Positions 48,568-60,285 of a stretch of 64,000 nucleotides of DNA are shown piece after piece. A program made the position numbers and the translations under genes. This stretch comes from Utricularia gibba (taxonomy: Eukaryota; Streptophyta; Magnoliopsida; Lamiales; Lentibulariaceae), in contig NEEC01000019.1 of NCBI GenBank assembly GCA_002189035.1, positions 744,001 to 808,000 of the forward strand. Direction: 5' to 3'. Each line of letters begins with the position of its first letter. Position 1 is the stretch's first letter. Under the pieces are notes generated by a model. That model was given only the letters and a program-made list of their open reading frames with translations, was not told the origin of the DNA and ran no database searches.

Positions 48568-51500
48568 ATGGCGTCTTCATCTGCTAATTTGTGGGTTTTG
48601 TTGGGTCTTGGGATCGCTGGAATTTTGCTTATGACCAATAAGCTCAAGAAAGCGGTCAAAGCTGACTTTGGAGCCTTTATCCAGAGATTACAGCTTTTGC
48701 CTCCACCTCCGCCGGCGCCCCTAAAGCTCCGCATCCACTTACAGGCCTCTCCTTCGCGGTTTCTGATGTGTAAGCATTTCTTGTTTCATTTTGTTCTGTT
48801 TTTTCCAGTATATGCGAATGCTGATTTCTCTTATGTCTATGAAGTGCTACTGACTAGGTGTTCTCTGAAAGTATAAATTTTGCGATAATCTGAAACTTTT
48901 CCTCTGTATTGCATCATGATGATCGTTGCGCCAATTTTTCAGCTTTGATATTGAAGGTTTTGTGACTGGGTTTGGCAATCCAGACTGGTTGAGGACTAAG
49001 GAGCCTGCCGCACAGACATCTCCTGTTGTTACTACTCTTGTTGATGCTGGTGCCACTTGTATTGGGAAAACGGTGGTGGATGATTTGGCATTGAGGTGTT
49101 TTTGCTGATAACTTTAAGGTTTTTCCATTAAACATTACACTTCTCTTCTTTTGTAATCTTCTTTCTTTTATCCAGCATCTCTGGAGAAAACAAGCATTAT
49201 GGAACACCAACCAATCCAGCCTATCCTTCACGCGTACCAGGAGGAGCCTCAAGTGGTTCTGCAGTAGCTGTTGCTGCTAAACTTGCTGATTTTACCTTAG
49301 GTAGGATTCTTTTTTTTATATAATTTGGTTATTGCTGTGTCAAAATTGGAGTGTATCACCTCACTACCAATTCACATGTTTTTTGTACATTGCCTAGTGA
49401 AATGACTTGTCGCTGTCACTCGGTTATTCTTTCTATGAAATATGAAAAATTGCAGTCCAGTAAGGTATTAAAGCACAAGTACACATGTTGTATGACACTG
49501 CAAGAGAAAGCAGCAACTTTTCTTCCTGTGCATTTATGCCTATTCTTTTCCATCGAGCTGTTGTGCATTAAGTTATTTGTGAAAACAGTTTTCTGCAGCC
49601 CATCAACATAACTAATACTCGTGTTAGAAAAATGTTTCGTTTCTTGGATGGTGGATGGAGGCTTCTATATCTAGTTTTCCATACCGTGCAGGCATAGACA
49701 CTGATGGCGGTGTACGCATACCTGCTGCATATTGCGGGACTTTTGGGTTCCGGCCATCTCATGCAGCCATCTCTTCCTCCGGGATGATTCCAGTGTCTGG
49801 AAGTCTTGACACTGTAGGTGAGTTGATCTATGGCCAGAACAGTATTACTGCCTTTTTGTCATGCTTTTCTGCTTGCATGTTCCAACTCCTCCATCTAAAA
49901 CACAGGTGTCTGCTGAAAATTTTTCAGAATGAATTCTATGATCATATCTTCTTTCCAGTAATCCAAGATGATGAATTTTTTTACTGCAGGATGGTTTGCA
50001 AAGGATCCTAGCATACTTCGCCGTGTTGGTCATGTGCTACTTCAACTTCCTTTTGGTACACCACGCAATGCAAGGAGTATTTTCATAGCAGATGATTGCT
50101 TCAAGTTATTGAGAACCCCTGCTGATCAAGTTACACAAGCGTTCATAAAATCTGTCGAGGCAATATATGGAAGTAAGTTTTTTCTTCTCATAATTTTCGT
50201 TTCTTATACTGGATTTCTTATTAGCTCCCCTTTCAGGACAAGTTTTGAGGCACGAAAATCTGGGTGATTATATAAAGTCAAAGGTTCCTTCCTTGAGTAC
50301 CTTTCGTTCCAAGCAAGGTAATGCCGGAGGCGAATTGTCCCCAATAAGTCAGCTCGTGAGTGTGATGCAGCTAATTAGGAGGTAACCTGTTGGTTATGGC
50401 GAGGGTTATTCCCTGCAATTTCTCTTGACTGATGATATTTGAATTCTGGATATGGCCTTTAGGCATGAGTTCAGGGAAAATCATGATGAGTGGGTAAATT
50501 CTGTAAAGCCTGCTGTTGTTGCTGCTACTGCAAACCAAGATCCTGCAAAGCCAACCTTAACTGCTGATGACATTGAAAACTGTAATACAATCAGAAATGA
50601 TCTACGTTCAGCAATCAATGCTCTTCTAAAGGTATCCACTTCTCTCGTCTTCCAACTTCAAAGCACACGCAGTATTAAATGGTTTGACTCTACGCTATCT
50701 AAAGGGTCAGTGATTTGTAGATGAATCTATTTACAAGGACCCGTGTATGGTGAACACTACTTTGATCCATTTCCTCCACCTCTTCCCTCACATCTCTGCC
50801 ATAGTTTGAATATTTTCTAATCCATGTTGTTATGTCGTATAAAAAAAAAGATTTGTTTCTATGTGGAGTGAGATTTCTGGTGGCCGTTAAATGCTATCAT
50901 CAGTGTTGTCTAATGCTACATTCAATATTGTCCTTTTGCAGTATATTTGAATGGCCGACTTAATCTTTAAATTTATTGAGTAAAGATATATTGCTTGCCA
51001 TTTTTATGATTGTTTCCTGACCTATGAGATGACAGGATGATGGAATACTTGCAATCCCTACTTGTGATCCTCCTCCAAAACTTGGTGCAAAGGAAGTCTA
51101 TACAGAGGAATACCTATTTCAAACTTCGACTCTTTCTAGCATAGCTAGTTTATCCGGCTGTTGTCAGGTGGAGGCTTCCCTTCTGTTATCATGTATATTA
51201 TCCTCTGGTACTTTTTTTTTTGGTATTCTCAGTTGTTTTGCGTTCATGGTAGGTTGCAATACCAGTTGGTGTAAATGAGAAACACCCAGTTTCCTTATCT
51301 CTCCTTGCCAGGCATGGTGGTGATAGGTTTCTTCTGGATACCCTTCAAAATTTGTATCCATCTTTAACGGAGCAGATTGAAAAAGCTTCAAAGCCAAAAA
51401 CATCGAGTAAAGGTGTGTCAAAAGAGGAATTAGCTGAGATTGCAAAAGAACAGGTATATCCTGAAACCAGCATTATCACGTTTATATTGGATAGCTGCAA

Positions 51501-52087
51501 GTTTCCATCTTGTTGTTGGAAAACAGGGCAACCAAGCATTCAAGGATAGGCAATGGCAGAGGGCTATTGGACTTTACAGTGAAGCTATCAAGCTCAACTG
51601 TAACAACGCAACATTCTACAGTAACCGGGCTGCTGCTTATCTGGAGATGGGAAGGTATATGAACTACCAAATCACATTGATTTTGCAGTTTTCCTGATTT
51701 TATCCATGTTTCATAGCTTGTTCATCATCTGTAGTTATGTCCAAGCTGAAGCAGATTGCACTCAAGCCATTCACCTTGATAAGAAGGTTTCTCTTTCTCC
51801 CCTTAATCTCTTTTGGGCTCCCATTTTTCATTAAATCTTTTCTGGTTTGCAGAGCATAAAAGCGTATTTGAGAAGGGCAACAGCTAGAGAGATGCTGGGT
51901 TACTACAGAGAAGCTATGGAGGGTTCGTTGCTTGCATTCTCTCTACACTAGTATATGCAAAAACTCTTCCTGAAATGCATCCCATCCCTTTTTTTCTTTC
52001 ACAGACTTCAGATACGCGCTTGTTCTGGAACCCAATAACAAAAGAGCAGCACAGGCTGCTGATCGCCTCAGGAAGGTGTGCCAATAG
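48568..52087 (+). pseudogene. OEP64: OEP64/Toc64 outer-envelope TPR receptor, one-base frameshift in exon 1
   Basis: Toc64/OEP64 docks Hsp90-bound preproteins at the chloroplast outer envelope through TPRs; its amidase-like domain is inactive in plants. Thirteen exons: 48568-48769, 48943-49095, 49176-49300, 49692-49817, 49990-50172, 50237-50381, 50463-50631, 51036-51167, 51253-51453, 51527-51654, 51735-51786, 51853-51922, 52005-52087. The sum is 1769 nt, one short of 590 codons, which would be the 589 aa of the Arabidopsis protein. The N-terminal anchor is fine. At the GC-rich site ~48708-48720 the frame slips by one, so KAPHPLTGLSFAVSDV is read in another frame. All later exons are intact, including VPGGASSGSAVAVAA and the TPRs (GNQAFKDRQWQRAIGLYSEA). 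A single-base sequence error is as likely as a true null allele. Confidence 0.88.
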
Positions 52088-53231
52088 GTTGTTAGGAGGC
52101 TCCTTCGACAGCTTGCCTCCTAAACTCTAGCCTATGGAAACAGACAAAAACAGCCGCTCCTTTTGAGCAAGAGTTGCAGGAAGCAAGGAACCATTGCGAT
52201 TTTGGCCTTTAAATTTCACTGTTCTTTCGTGACAAGAATGAATTTTTTGTTCCACATCTTCTTATTCACTTCTCGGAATGCTTATAAACATTGTCTTCAA
52301 CATTCCCTCAAAAGATGTTTTTGATATGAACCATTACAAGAATGTGTGTGAGGCAAAGCCACAATGCTGATATTCCTGATCCAGATATCCACAGGTATTC
52401 TAAGTTGGGTATAACATTTCTACTACAGAAATGTACACACATGAACTATGCTGTAACATAACAGTACCATATGAAAAGTACAGAGGCACATAGGAGCGAA
52501 CAGAGCCATATTTAGTGGAATCTTTGACACAATTTCACTAGAGTGGCCCTTGCCCTTCACATGGCTCGCCTAGCTGGTTTTTTGACGGCTTCCCACAGGG
52601 AGCTGCTCAGTTTTTTAAGAGAAGGAAACGACACTGCCCCACACCACACAAAGGCCGTTTCTATTCTAGGAGCCAAGCAGAGATTTTTTAATTCTGATAT
52701 GTTGTTTTATGACCCAACTGGCTAAAAGCTCGCGCAAGGATGAAGCTACAACACAGACATGATTAAGGCAGCTGGATGGATGTTCAGTTCATTTTGAGTT
52801 ACAGAGTTACCGTGGAGGGTGGGGAGAAATGGAGACAAAAGGAGATGAAAAACTTGGAATATAAAGAGCAGCAGACTGGGAGTCTGAATGATATTCCCAT
52901 CTTGTGCTGTGTGACAGGAAAAGTAGTGCATGTGATTTATCATGAATTTCAGGTCATTTTGTTTGCTTCCAAGATGATTCACCCTGCTGCTTGGTAAAGC
53001 TAAAATTACTGCTCTGCAACTCCCCAAGTGTGTGTGTTTCTGAAGTAAGTTGTGAAAATCACAGGGGTGAAACTCTGCAAGTCCTTTTTTTTTTCTCTTT
53101 TAGTGTGGAAAAGATTAGGGGCGTGGCAAACTCCTTTATGTACCACTCCGATCCTGGGCTCCGGTGCGACTTCATCATTCCTAGCGAAACTCTCACCTGA
53201 GATAAGTGCCGCCGCCGCCGCCGCCGCCGCC
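52088..53231. other. Spacer between OEP64 and GPI-anchored protein gene
   Basis: The OEP64 3' UTR, then unassigned DNA with only short frames. A GCC trinucleotide repeat directly precedes the next ATG (53208-53231). Confidence 0.5.
53208..53231 (+). repeat. (GCC)8 repeat abutting a start codon
   Basis: Eight GCC units run straight into ATGCCC. In frame they would encode an alanine run if translation began at the upstream ATG at 53052. Confidence 0.85.
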
Positions 53232-54297
53232 ATGCCCAATTTCATCTTCATTTTGTTCTTCTCCTCCTCCTGCATTCTCCCTTCTATTCTCGCAATTCCC
53301 GATCATCCGGAACAAGGCCTTGCCGCGGTCCAAACCCAGACTCTCCGCCGTCCCCTTCCGGATATCACAATCCCAGCCTTCCCGGAGCAATCCTACGCCT
53401 CTATATGCCCATTGAACCTCCCCGATGGCTTCTTCCACAGCGTCAAATCAGCCTGCGTCTCACATCCCTTTTCCTCGGACCACCGGTCCCGCTGCTGCCC
53501 GGCACTTGCCGCCTGGATCTACTCTGGCTACTCAGACACCGCGCTGCGGGTCTCTGCCGCCGCCGCGAAGACCCATCAAACCGCGGCTTTCGAAATGCCC
53601 GTGCTCCCCGATGATTCGGAGACCTGCGTGGATACGCTGGAGAGAGCGTTGGGTACCAAGGGGATTCAGTTGCGGCGGCCGAACGCTACGTGCGACGTCG
53701 TTTATTGCTACTGCGGTATCAGATTGCACACTTTCAGCTGCCCGGAGGCGTTTAGGGTTAACCCCGATGGCCAATTAGAGGCAGGGGAATCCGTAAGGAA
53801 GCTGGAAACTGCATGCTCCGGCGGCGGTGGAGTCGCCGTATGCTCCAAATGCCTCCAGGCCCTGCATTCTGTAAGCACTTTTGGACATATTCATCCCAAG
53901 GCACCTCCAAATTCTACTTTTTCTTCATTCCAACGCTGCTCCGGCTAACAGCGTCGTCCTGATGCAGCTGAACGAGGAGAAAAGCGGAAGAAACAGCAAC
54001 AGAACAAGCAAGATGCACGGCCGGGACTGTGAGCTCATGGGACTGACATGGCTCCTGAACAAAAACAGCTCTGCCTACATCCACACCGCCACTGCCGTTC
54101 TGAGACAGATGATGAATGGCAACGAAACTTCACCCCAGAGTTGCAGTCCGCGTAACCAAGGCATGCCCGTCGCCGTCGATTCATCGGAAATCCACGGCCA
54201 AGCTCCGTCCTCATCCCAATTCCTGCATTCCTTCATCCTCCAGATGATCTCCTTCATCTTCTTCCATGCCTTCGTTATGTCTTCTTTGCTTACTTAA
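53232..54297 (+). CDS. GPI-anchored extracellular protein (At4g28100-like)
   Basis: This is a putative cell-surface protein of unknown role. Two exons (53232-53870, 53968-54297) give 322 aa. There is a signal peptide (MPNFIFILFFSSSCILPSILA). A Cys-rich ectodomain follows with CPLNLPDGFF, SRCCPALAAWIYSGY, VYCYCGIRLHTFSCPEAF and CSKCLQAL. This order matches the plant family annotated as uncharacterised GPI-anchored protein At4g28100. Exon 2 carries MHGRDCELMGLTWLLNKN. A Ser-rich linker and a hydrophobic C-terminal tail (FILQMISFIFFHAFVMSSLL) fit GPI addition. The frame is open upstream to an ATG at 53052, but starting there would bury the signal peptide, so 53232 is preferred. Confidence 0.88.
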
Positions 54298-55838
54298 GCT
54301 CTTTGTTGCTTACATCACTAATAACGGCCTTCTTCCATCACCATTCCCTCCGCCTGTAAGAATACCTAAACCCACTGAACCGACATAATCCGTACATCGT
54401 TTGTCCTTTTCTCCCTCTTCAATTCTAAAAATGAAATAGTTAACCCATTAAATATACACAATAAACTAATAATTTAAAAATATTTCACCTTTCAATTATT
54501 TTCGATTTAATAATATATTATTGATTACCCGAATTCCTGAAAAAAAAAAACCATATTGATGATATTCAATAATATACCCTTATTGGCATTATTTAAAATA
54601 CAATAATTAAATCATCATGAATTAGTATAAAATCATAATACGACCAAATTTTCATCATTCAACGTGATTGATTAAAAACAAACTTCAAAATTATATGTTG
54701 TGGAATTATTATAATTTGGAAGATATCGTGTTGTAAGCACCTTATCTTTTAAAATAATTAATTTATGTATCATAAATAATTGTAATTTTTCAAACATGTC
54801 ATTTTTATTAAAATTGATTGGGGATAGTAATTTGTGTAGGATTACATTTTGAAGAATCCATTCTGATTTCTGATATATAAATTTATGATTATATTCACAT
54901 TTTCGTAAATAATTCTAATCATTTCCTGTCTTCAAGTAAATTATAGTTTATAATTTTAAATGATAATCTTCATACAAATATGTTTCAACTATTATAGTAA
55001 TATAGAATATAGGCTGTGGATTTATAAAATATTTTTATAATAGATGATTTATATAGGAAGCAATTTATTTGATTTATCAATTTGTGACTTATTAGTACAA
55101 ATGACTTTGACTTATAAATTATAAAATTATAATGATAAGTGGAAAGTACTTAATTTTATTTATATAAAAGTAGAATTGATAAATGAGGAGTGCTTGATGA
55201 ATAAAATAAGTTTGCAGTTAATGATATATTTGATCGAATTCTCATTCAATCATATGAAAAAAATATTAATTCACTTATAAATATTTACTTAGTTTGTGTG
55301 TTAGTATGTTGATTTAACTATTTTAAATATTCGCATGATGATATTAATGTATATTTGATGGATTAGTTTAATAATACACGAGTATTTTACAAAATTACTG
55401 TAAAACAATTCAAACTAAGTTTTCTAAAGATCAACTTCTAGGTTTATTTTTTTAAATGGCCTAATTTATAAAATATTTATTTTAAACACATCTACCAAAT
55501 ATATTATTATTTTAAACATATATATATATAATTTATTTAATAAACTTAATATTAAATATATGATATATTTATTTATTTATTTATCTAAATACAAATAAAT
55601 CAAATATATTATTAATTATACTATACGAATAAACATACCAGTATAATTATAATAAATCATAATTTATTATATATATATATATATAAGTGAAACAAAACAT
55701 CTCCATAATATGATTTTAAATTTACGAGCAACATATAAATTGCTCCCAGTAAATAATATATATCTTAATCTTAATCTCTACGAACAGTCAGTATTTTTTC
55801 GCTGGTGCGACCAGGTAAGAGAAGAGGAGGAGAAAGCA
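54298..55838. other. AT-rich intergenic DNA
   Basis: Very AT-rich with TA tracts near 55518-55535 and 55668-55684 and no reading frame of note. The 3' end is the RCI2 3' UTR. Confidence 0.6.
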
Positions 55839-56083
55839 TCATTCCTCCTTGGTGAGTGCGTAGATCGCGTAAAGTATGCCGGGAAGATACCCGAGGATCG
55901 TCAGCAGCAAACATATCCAGAACTCAACCTGAACCCAGAACGCATGCGCATGAACGAACACATGGGCATTTGGGAAAAGAGAGGGTTTTCAGGGTTTCTC
56001 ACCTTGCAGCCGAACTTCAGGAAGACGCCGAGCGGCGGCAGAAGGATGGCTACAATAATATCGACGCACGTCGCCGTCCCCAT
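55839..56083 (-). CDS. RCI2: RCI2/PMP3 small hydrophobic stress protein
   Basis: PMP3/RCI2 proteins are tiny plasma-membrane proteins that affect membrane potential and ion balance, often induced by cold and salt. Two exons on the minus strand (56083-56003, 55928-55839) give 56 aa. The sequence is the classic two-helix hairpin: MGTATCVDIIVAILLPPLGV, then FLKFGCK, and EFWICLLLTILGYLPGILYA. It ends ALTKEE. The intron lies after Lys27, the conserved place in this family. An ACGTGGC motif lies ~85 bp upstream (near 56172), fitting abscisic acid or stress control (inference). Confidence 0.96.
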
Positions 56084-58548
56084 TTCTGCCGTAATCTTAC
56101 ACGCAGAGGCGAGGACGAGCGCATTTTCGTTTTATAGGGGGGAGCCCGGCGCCGGAGCCGGTGATGTGACGCCACGTGGCATGATTCTATTCGAACTATT
56201 TAACTTTTAATATTACATAATATATTTCAAAATTTTATTACATGCTTTATAGAGTGAGAATAGTGCAAAATATAATTATCATTATGTCTTATTAAATTTT
56301 CATAATATAGTACAAAAAATGTGCTATTTATTTTGTAAATACTAATCAAGCCTTAATGACACAACTGCATCATTAATGGCCAATAACTGACACGTATGAC
56401 CCAAGCAAGCCCAGAGTCAATAAGACACCAATTAGCACAATTAAAACCGCGTAGAAGATTTGTGTTCACATGAAGGATTCAAAGATTTATTGACCAACTG
56501 TTTTCAGACTCTGATTTCATTATTCCAACACTAAAAAGGCCATAGAGAAAGAAAACTTCCATGAGAAGAAAAGAGAAAGACAATTTGAGGAGTAGAATTG
56601 AATCTAATTTTATTGTTACTGTTTCGAATCGGAAATAGTAATTGATGAAGAACATGACTATAACTTTAATTTCTTTATATATTTTGAATATTTACTATTT
56701 TTTATTTAATTTCAAACATGGTTGTGAATATTTATCCAATTTCATATATGATGATGTTGGGAAATGATGAAATGTATCATATTCATATTATTTATGAATT
56801 TAATGTAATATGGTTGAGAATTTATCCCATTCATAGAAAATCTATAAAATTACGTTAAAAATGCCAATGTTAATATTTTGTTAAAATTAATTCATACTTT
56901 TTTATAAATTATATACAAAATCGATCCTCACCACTTACTGTATCAGATATAATTAATTGCTAAAATTTAGAGTATCGTCATAATTAATCTATGAATTTTT
57001 ATATTTTAAATATTTTACTACTTGAACACTAGACATACTATTCAATAAAGTAGTCATGATTAGTTGAAGATTAATTTGTAAAAATTGTAACCAATTGTCG
57101 ACTATAATTATTTCAAATAATGGAAATTTATTATTCTAAAATAATAGATACTTGATTCTTTGTGACTACTGTTTTAAATTGTCAAAAATAACCGTTAATT
57201 GCTTGTACAAATGGTTTGCAGTTTGAAAGGTTAAATATTAGTTTAAAATATGATTGAATCGTTAATTTTTTTTTAAAAAAAAACTGATTTTAAATATTTT
57301 GCTTATGAAAAATATCCAATCATAATTAAATCGTAGTTGAACTACGATCGAATCGTAATTATATCATGATTTTTTTTCTATTTTAAAGTGGTATGAATTT
57401 AACCCAGCCGCATTGATAAATAATTCATGGTTCAAACAGTTCAATGTGATTGACCCATGGTTTTTTAAAACAAAATTTTTTACCAATTTTTATGAATAAT
57501 GGTGATCAATTTTATCATTATTTGAAAAATAGGAGGATTAATTATTTCAATTTTTTAAATATTGGAGATAGCAGTAAAAATGTAAAAAATATTTTTTTAT
57601 AAATTTCATAAACAATGAAAATGAGGCTTTTGTTATATTTAAAAAACAAGGTGAATGCCCAAATATAAAAAAACCAATGGCTACATGTTGCTGGTGGATA
57701 AAGGTTATCAACTAAGGATCATGGTGCAGAATGGGACACGTCACTACCACCCATAATATATTTATTTTATGGGACCTAATTTTACTAATTTGGATCTAAA
57801 ATTGGGAGTTGATCAAAACATTCAGGTTTAGATTGGTAGGGAGTTGAATTTACTCAATACAAATACAGGTGGGAGTTTTTTTTTAATATCACAAATATAG
57901 ATGTATTTAATTTACACCAAAATAAGAAATTCAGAAAAAATTGAATGTATTCATAGAAATTTTTATACAGTAAAAATTATTAATTATGATAGGTTTGAAT
58001 TTTGATAAGAATTTTATAATTATATTAATAAATATTACCAAAGTATTCATTATTAAATAAATGTTGAATTTCTAACCTCAAAAAAGCTAAACTCATAACA
58101 ATAGTAAAACGTTAAAGATAGATAAATTATATATTAATAGAATCATAAATAAAATAAATTGATAATTGGCTAAAAATTATTTGAAAGGTAATATTATTTT
58201 TTTATATAATTAATTAAATTCAACTAAACATAAAGTTATGTTTTATTATGAATTATGTAGTAAAGAATAAAAATTATCTGAATAATGAATACAAAAAATA
58301 TTAAATATTATTTTTTTGTCTATAATATAAAAACCTTTTCAAATGTGGAAACACAAGTTGATAACCCTAGATTTGAATGGGAGACCTCTTCCTATTTTCG
58401 AAAGTTCAGATTTTGATTTGCAAAATGTAGGATTCGATCGGCATAGGGAGTAGAACTTTATTCTTGATGATGATGCGAGGAGAGTTGGTTGAGTCAGGAG
58501 CTGCTGAGGGGTGCAGCGTGTGAATCCGGTGGTGAAACTCACTCGTTT
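56084..58548. other. Long AT-rich intergenic region
   Basis: The RCI2 promoter, then over 2 kb of AT-rich DNA without a reading frame above ~60 codons. Words such as AATCGTAATT recur around 57320-57370. The last ~200 bases are the PPR gene leader. Confidence 0.6.
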
Positions 58549-60285
58549 ATGAAGTCGCCGTTTCCGGTGAAACCTGCAGCTACAGTTTCTGGAATTTCAT
58601 TTTTTTCTTCAGCGCAATTCTGTGAGCTTCTCAGTACCGCTAATAGTTTGAAGCTTGCGGCACAGATTCATGCTCAGCTCGTCACCCGGAGCTATATTTG
58701 CTCCCCGATTTTGTTCAATAAACTCCTCGCCCTTTACTCAAAATGTGGCAAGATTTCGCACTCCATTTCTCTGTTTTCGGCTTCCAATTCAAGGACCCAG
58801 TTTGATAACACCAAGAATGTCTTCACGTATACCTCTATCATCACCCGCCTTTCTCACTGCAATTTACCGGCCAAAGCTCTGTCATTTTTCAATGAGATGA
58901 GGGAAAGGAATATTTATCCTAATCATTTTACATTCTCGGCCATTTTGCCAGCGTGTCGTGATTTGATTGCAGGTAAACAGATGCACTCCTTGATATGTAG
59001 GCATGGATTTTTACCCGATGTGTTTGTGAGTAGTGCGCTGGTAGACATGTATGCAAACTCTGGAGAAATAAACTGTGCGAGAAGGGTATTCGATGAAATG
59101 CCTGATAGAAATTTAGTTAGTTGGAACTCCATTATAGTTGGTTTTTTGCGGAATGGGTATTATCAAAGCTCGATTAGTTTTTTCTCTGGCCTTCTTGAGG
59201 ATGCCGGTGTTTCCCCTGATGAAGTGAGTTGCTCAAGTGTGCTCATAGCGTGTGCTAGTTTATGTGGGGTGACAATCGGGAGACAAGTGCATGGCATTGT
59301 GGTTAAGCATGGGCTCGAATTTTTGGCCTATGTGAAGAACTCTCTGATGGATATGTACTGCAAATGTGGTGTCCTTGATGATGCCAAATATTTGTTCAGG
59401 ACAATAGAGGACAGGGATGTGGTTACCTGGAACGTTATGGTGAAGGCTTTCGTTCAGAATGGTGAGTTTGAGGAAGCGTGCAATCAATTTTGGTTAATGA
59501 GACATGAAGGCGTATCCCCTGATGAGGTTTCCCTTTCAACCGCACTTCATGCTGCTGCAAATGCTGCAACACTAGGTCAGGGAAGCTTGATCCATGCACA
59601 CATAATTAAAGCTGGATTTGGATCCAATGCTCACGTTTCTAGCGCATTGATCTCAATGTATGCAAAATGTGGTAGTTTATTCGATGCAAGACAAGCATTT
59701 TCTGAATGCAAAGACCATAATGTGGTTACTTGGACAGCCATGATTTCTGCCTTGCAACAACATGGCTGCGGAAGGGAGGTGATAAAATCATTTGATGGCA
59801 TGCTTGCAATGGGTATAGAGCCTGATTACACAACATTCGTCTCTGTTTTATCCGCTTGTGCTCATACAGGACATGTTGATCATGGCTTCCATTACTTCAA
59901 CATGATGAGTAGCAGGTGCGAAATCAATCCCGGGCCTGAACACTACGCTTCCATGGTTGATTTGCTCGGCCGTGCTGGCCGTTTAGAAGATGCTAAAAAG
60001 TTTGTGGAAGAAATGCCAATTGAAGCCGATGCCTGTGTGTGGGGAGCCCTGCTTGCAGCCTGCAGAGAACATGGTGATCTTGACATGGCAAAACATGTAG
60101 CAGGGAAGCTTCTCCAAATCGAGCCGCGGAACCATGGAAACTATATGCTACTCTACGACATGTATGCTAGTGGAGCAAGACACCAAGAGGCCAACGAAGT
60201 TCGAAGAGCTATGGAATGCAACATGGCCAAGAAGGAGCCTGGATGCAGCTGGTTTGATATGAGGAACACAGCCCCATGTCCTTAA
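58549..60285 (+). CDS. PLS/E-class pentatricopeptide repeat protein
   Basis: PLS-class PPR proteins are organellar RNA-binding factors, mostly for C-to-U editing. Intronless, 578 aa. The start is the ATG at 58549 (MKSPFPVKP); the open frame extends upstream without an ATG. The N-terminus is Ser/Phe-rich, as in an organelle presequence. Repeats alternate P, L and S forms, for example SALVDMYANSGEI, VVTWNVMVKAF and SALISMYAKCGSL. The E region follows (YASMVDLLGRAGRLEDA, WGALLAACREHGD, NYMLLYDMYASG, then KKEPGCSWFDM). There is no DYW domain; the protein ends 9 residues after GCSWFDM. If it is an editing factor it would need a DYW partner in trans. Specific orthology is not claimed. Confidence 0.92.
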   Translation: MKSPFPVKPAATVSGISFFSSAQFCELLSTANSLKLAAQIHAQLVTRSYICSPILFNKLLALYSKCGKISHSISLFSASNSRTQFDNTKNVFTYTSIITRLSHCNLPAKALSFFNEMRERNIYPNHFTFSAILPACRDLIAGKQMHSLICRHGFLPDVFVSSALVDMYANSGEINCARRVFDEMPDRNLVSWNSIIVGFLRNGYYQSSISFFSGLLEDAGVSPDEVSCSSVLIACASLCGVTIGRQVHGIVVKHGLEFLAYVKNSLMDMYCKCGVLDDAKYLFRTIEDRDVVTWNVMVKAFVQNGEFEEACNQFWLMRHEGVSPDEVSLSTALHAAANAATLGQGSLIHAHIIKAGFGSNAHVSSALISMYAKCGSLFDARQAFSECKDHNVVTWTAMISALQQHGCGREVIKSFDGMLAMGIEPDYTTFVSVLSACAHTGHVDHGFHYFNMMSSRCEINPGPEHYASMVDLLGRAGRLEDAKKFVEEMPIEADACVWGALLAACREHGDLDMAKHVAGKLLQIEPRNHGNYMLLYDMYASGARHQEANEVRRAMECNMAKKEPGCSWFDMRNTAPCP

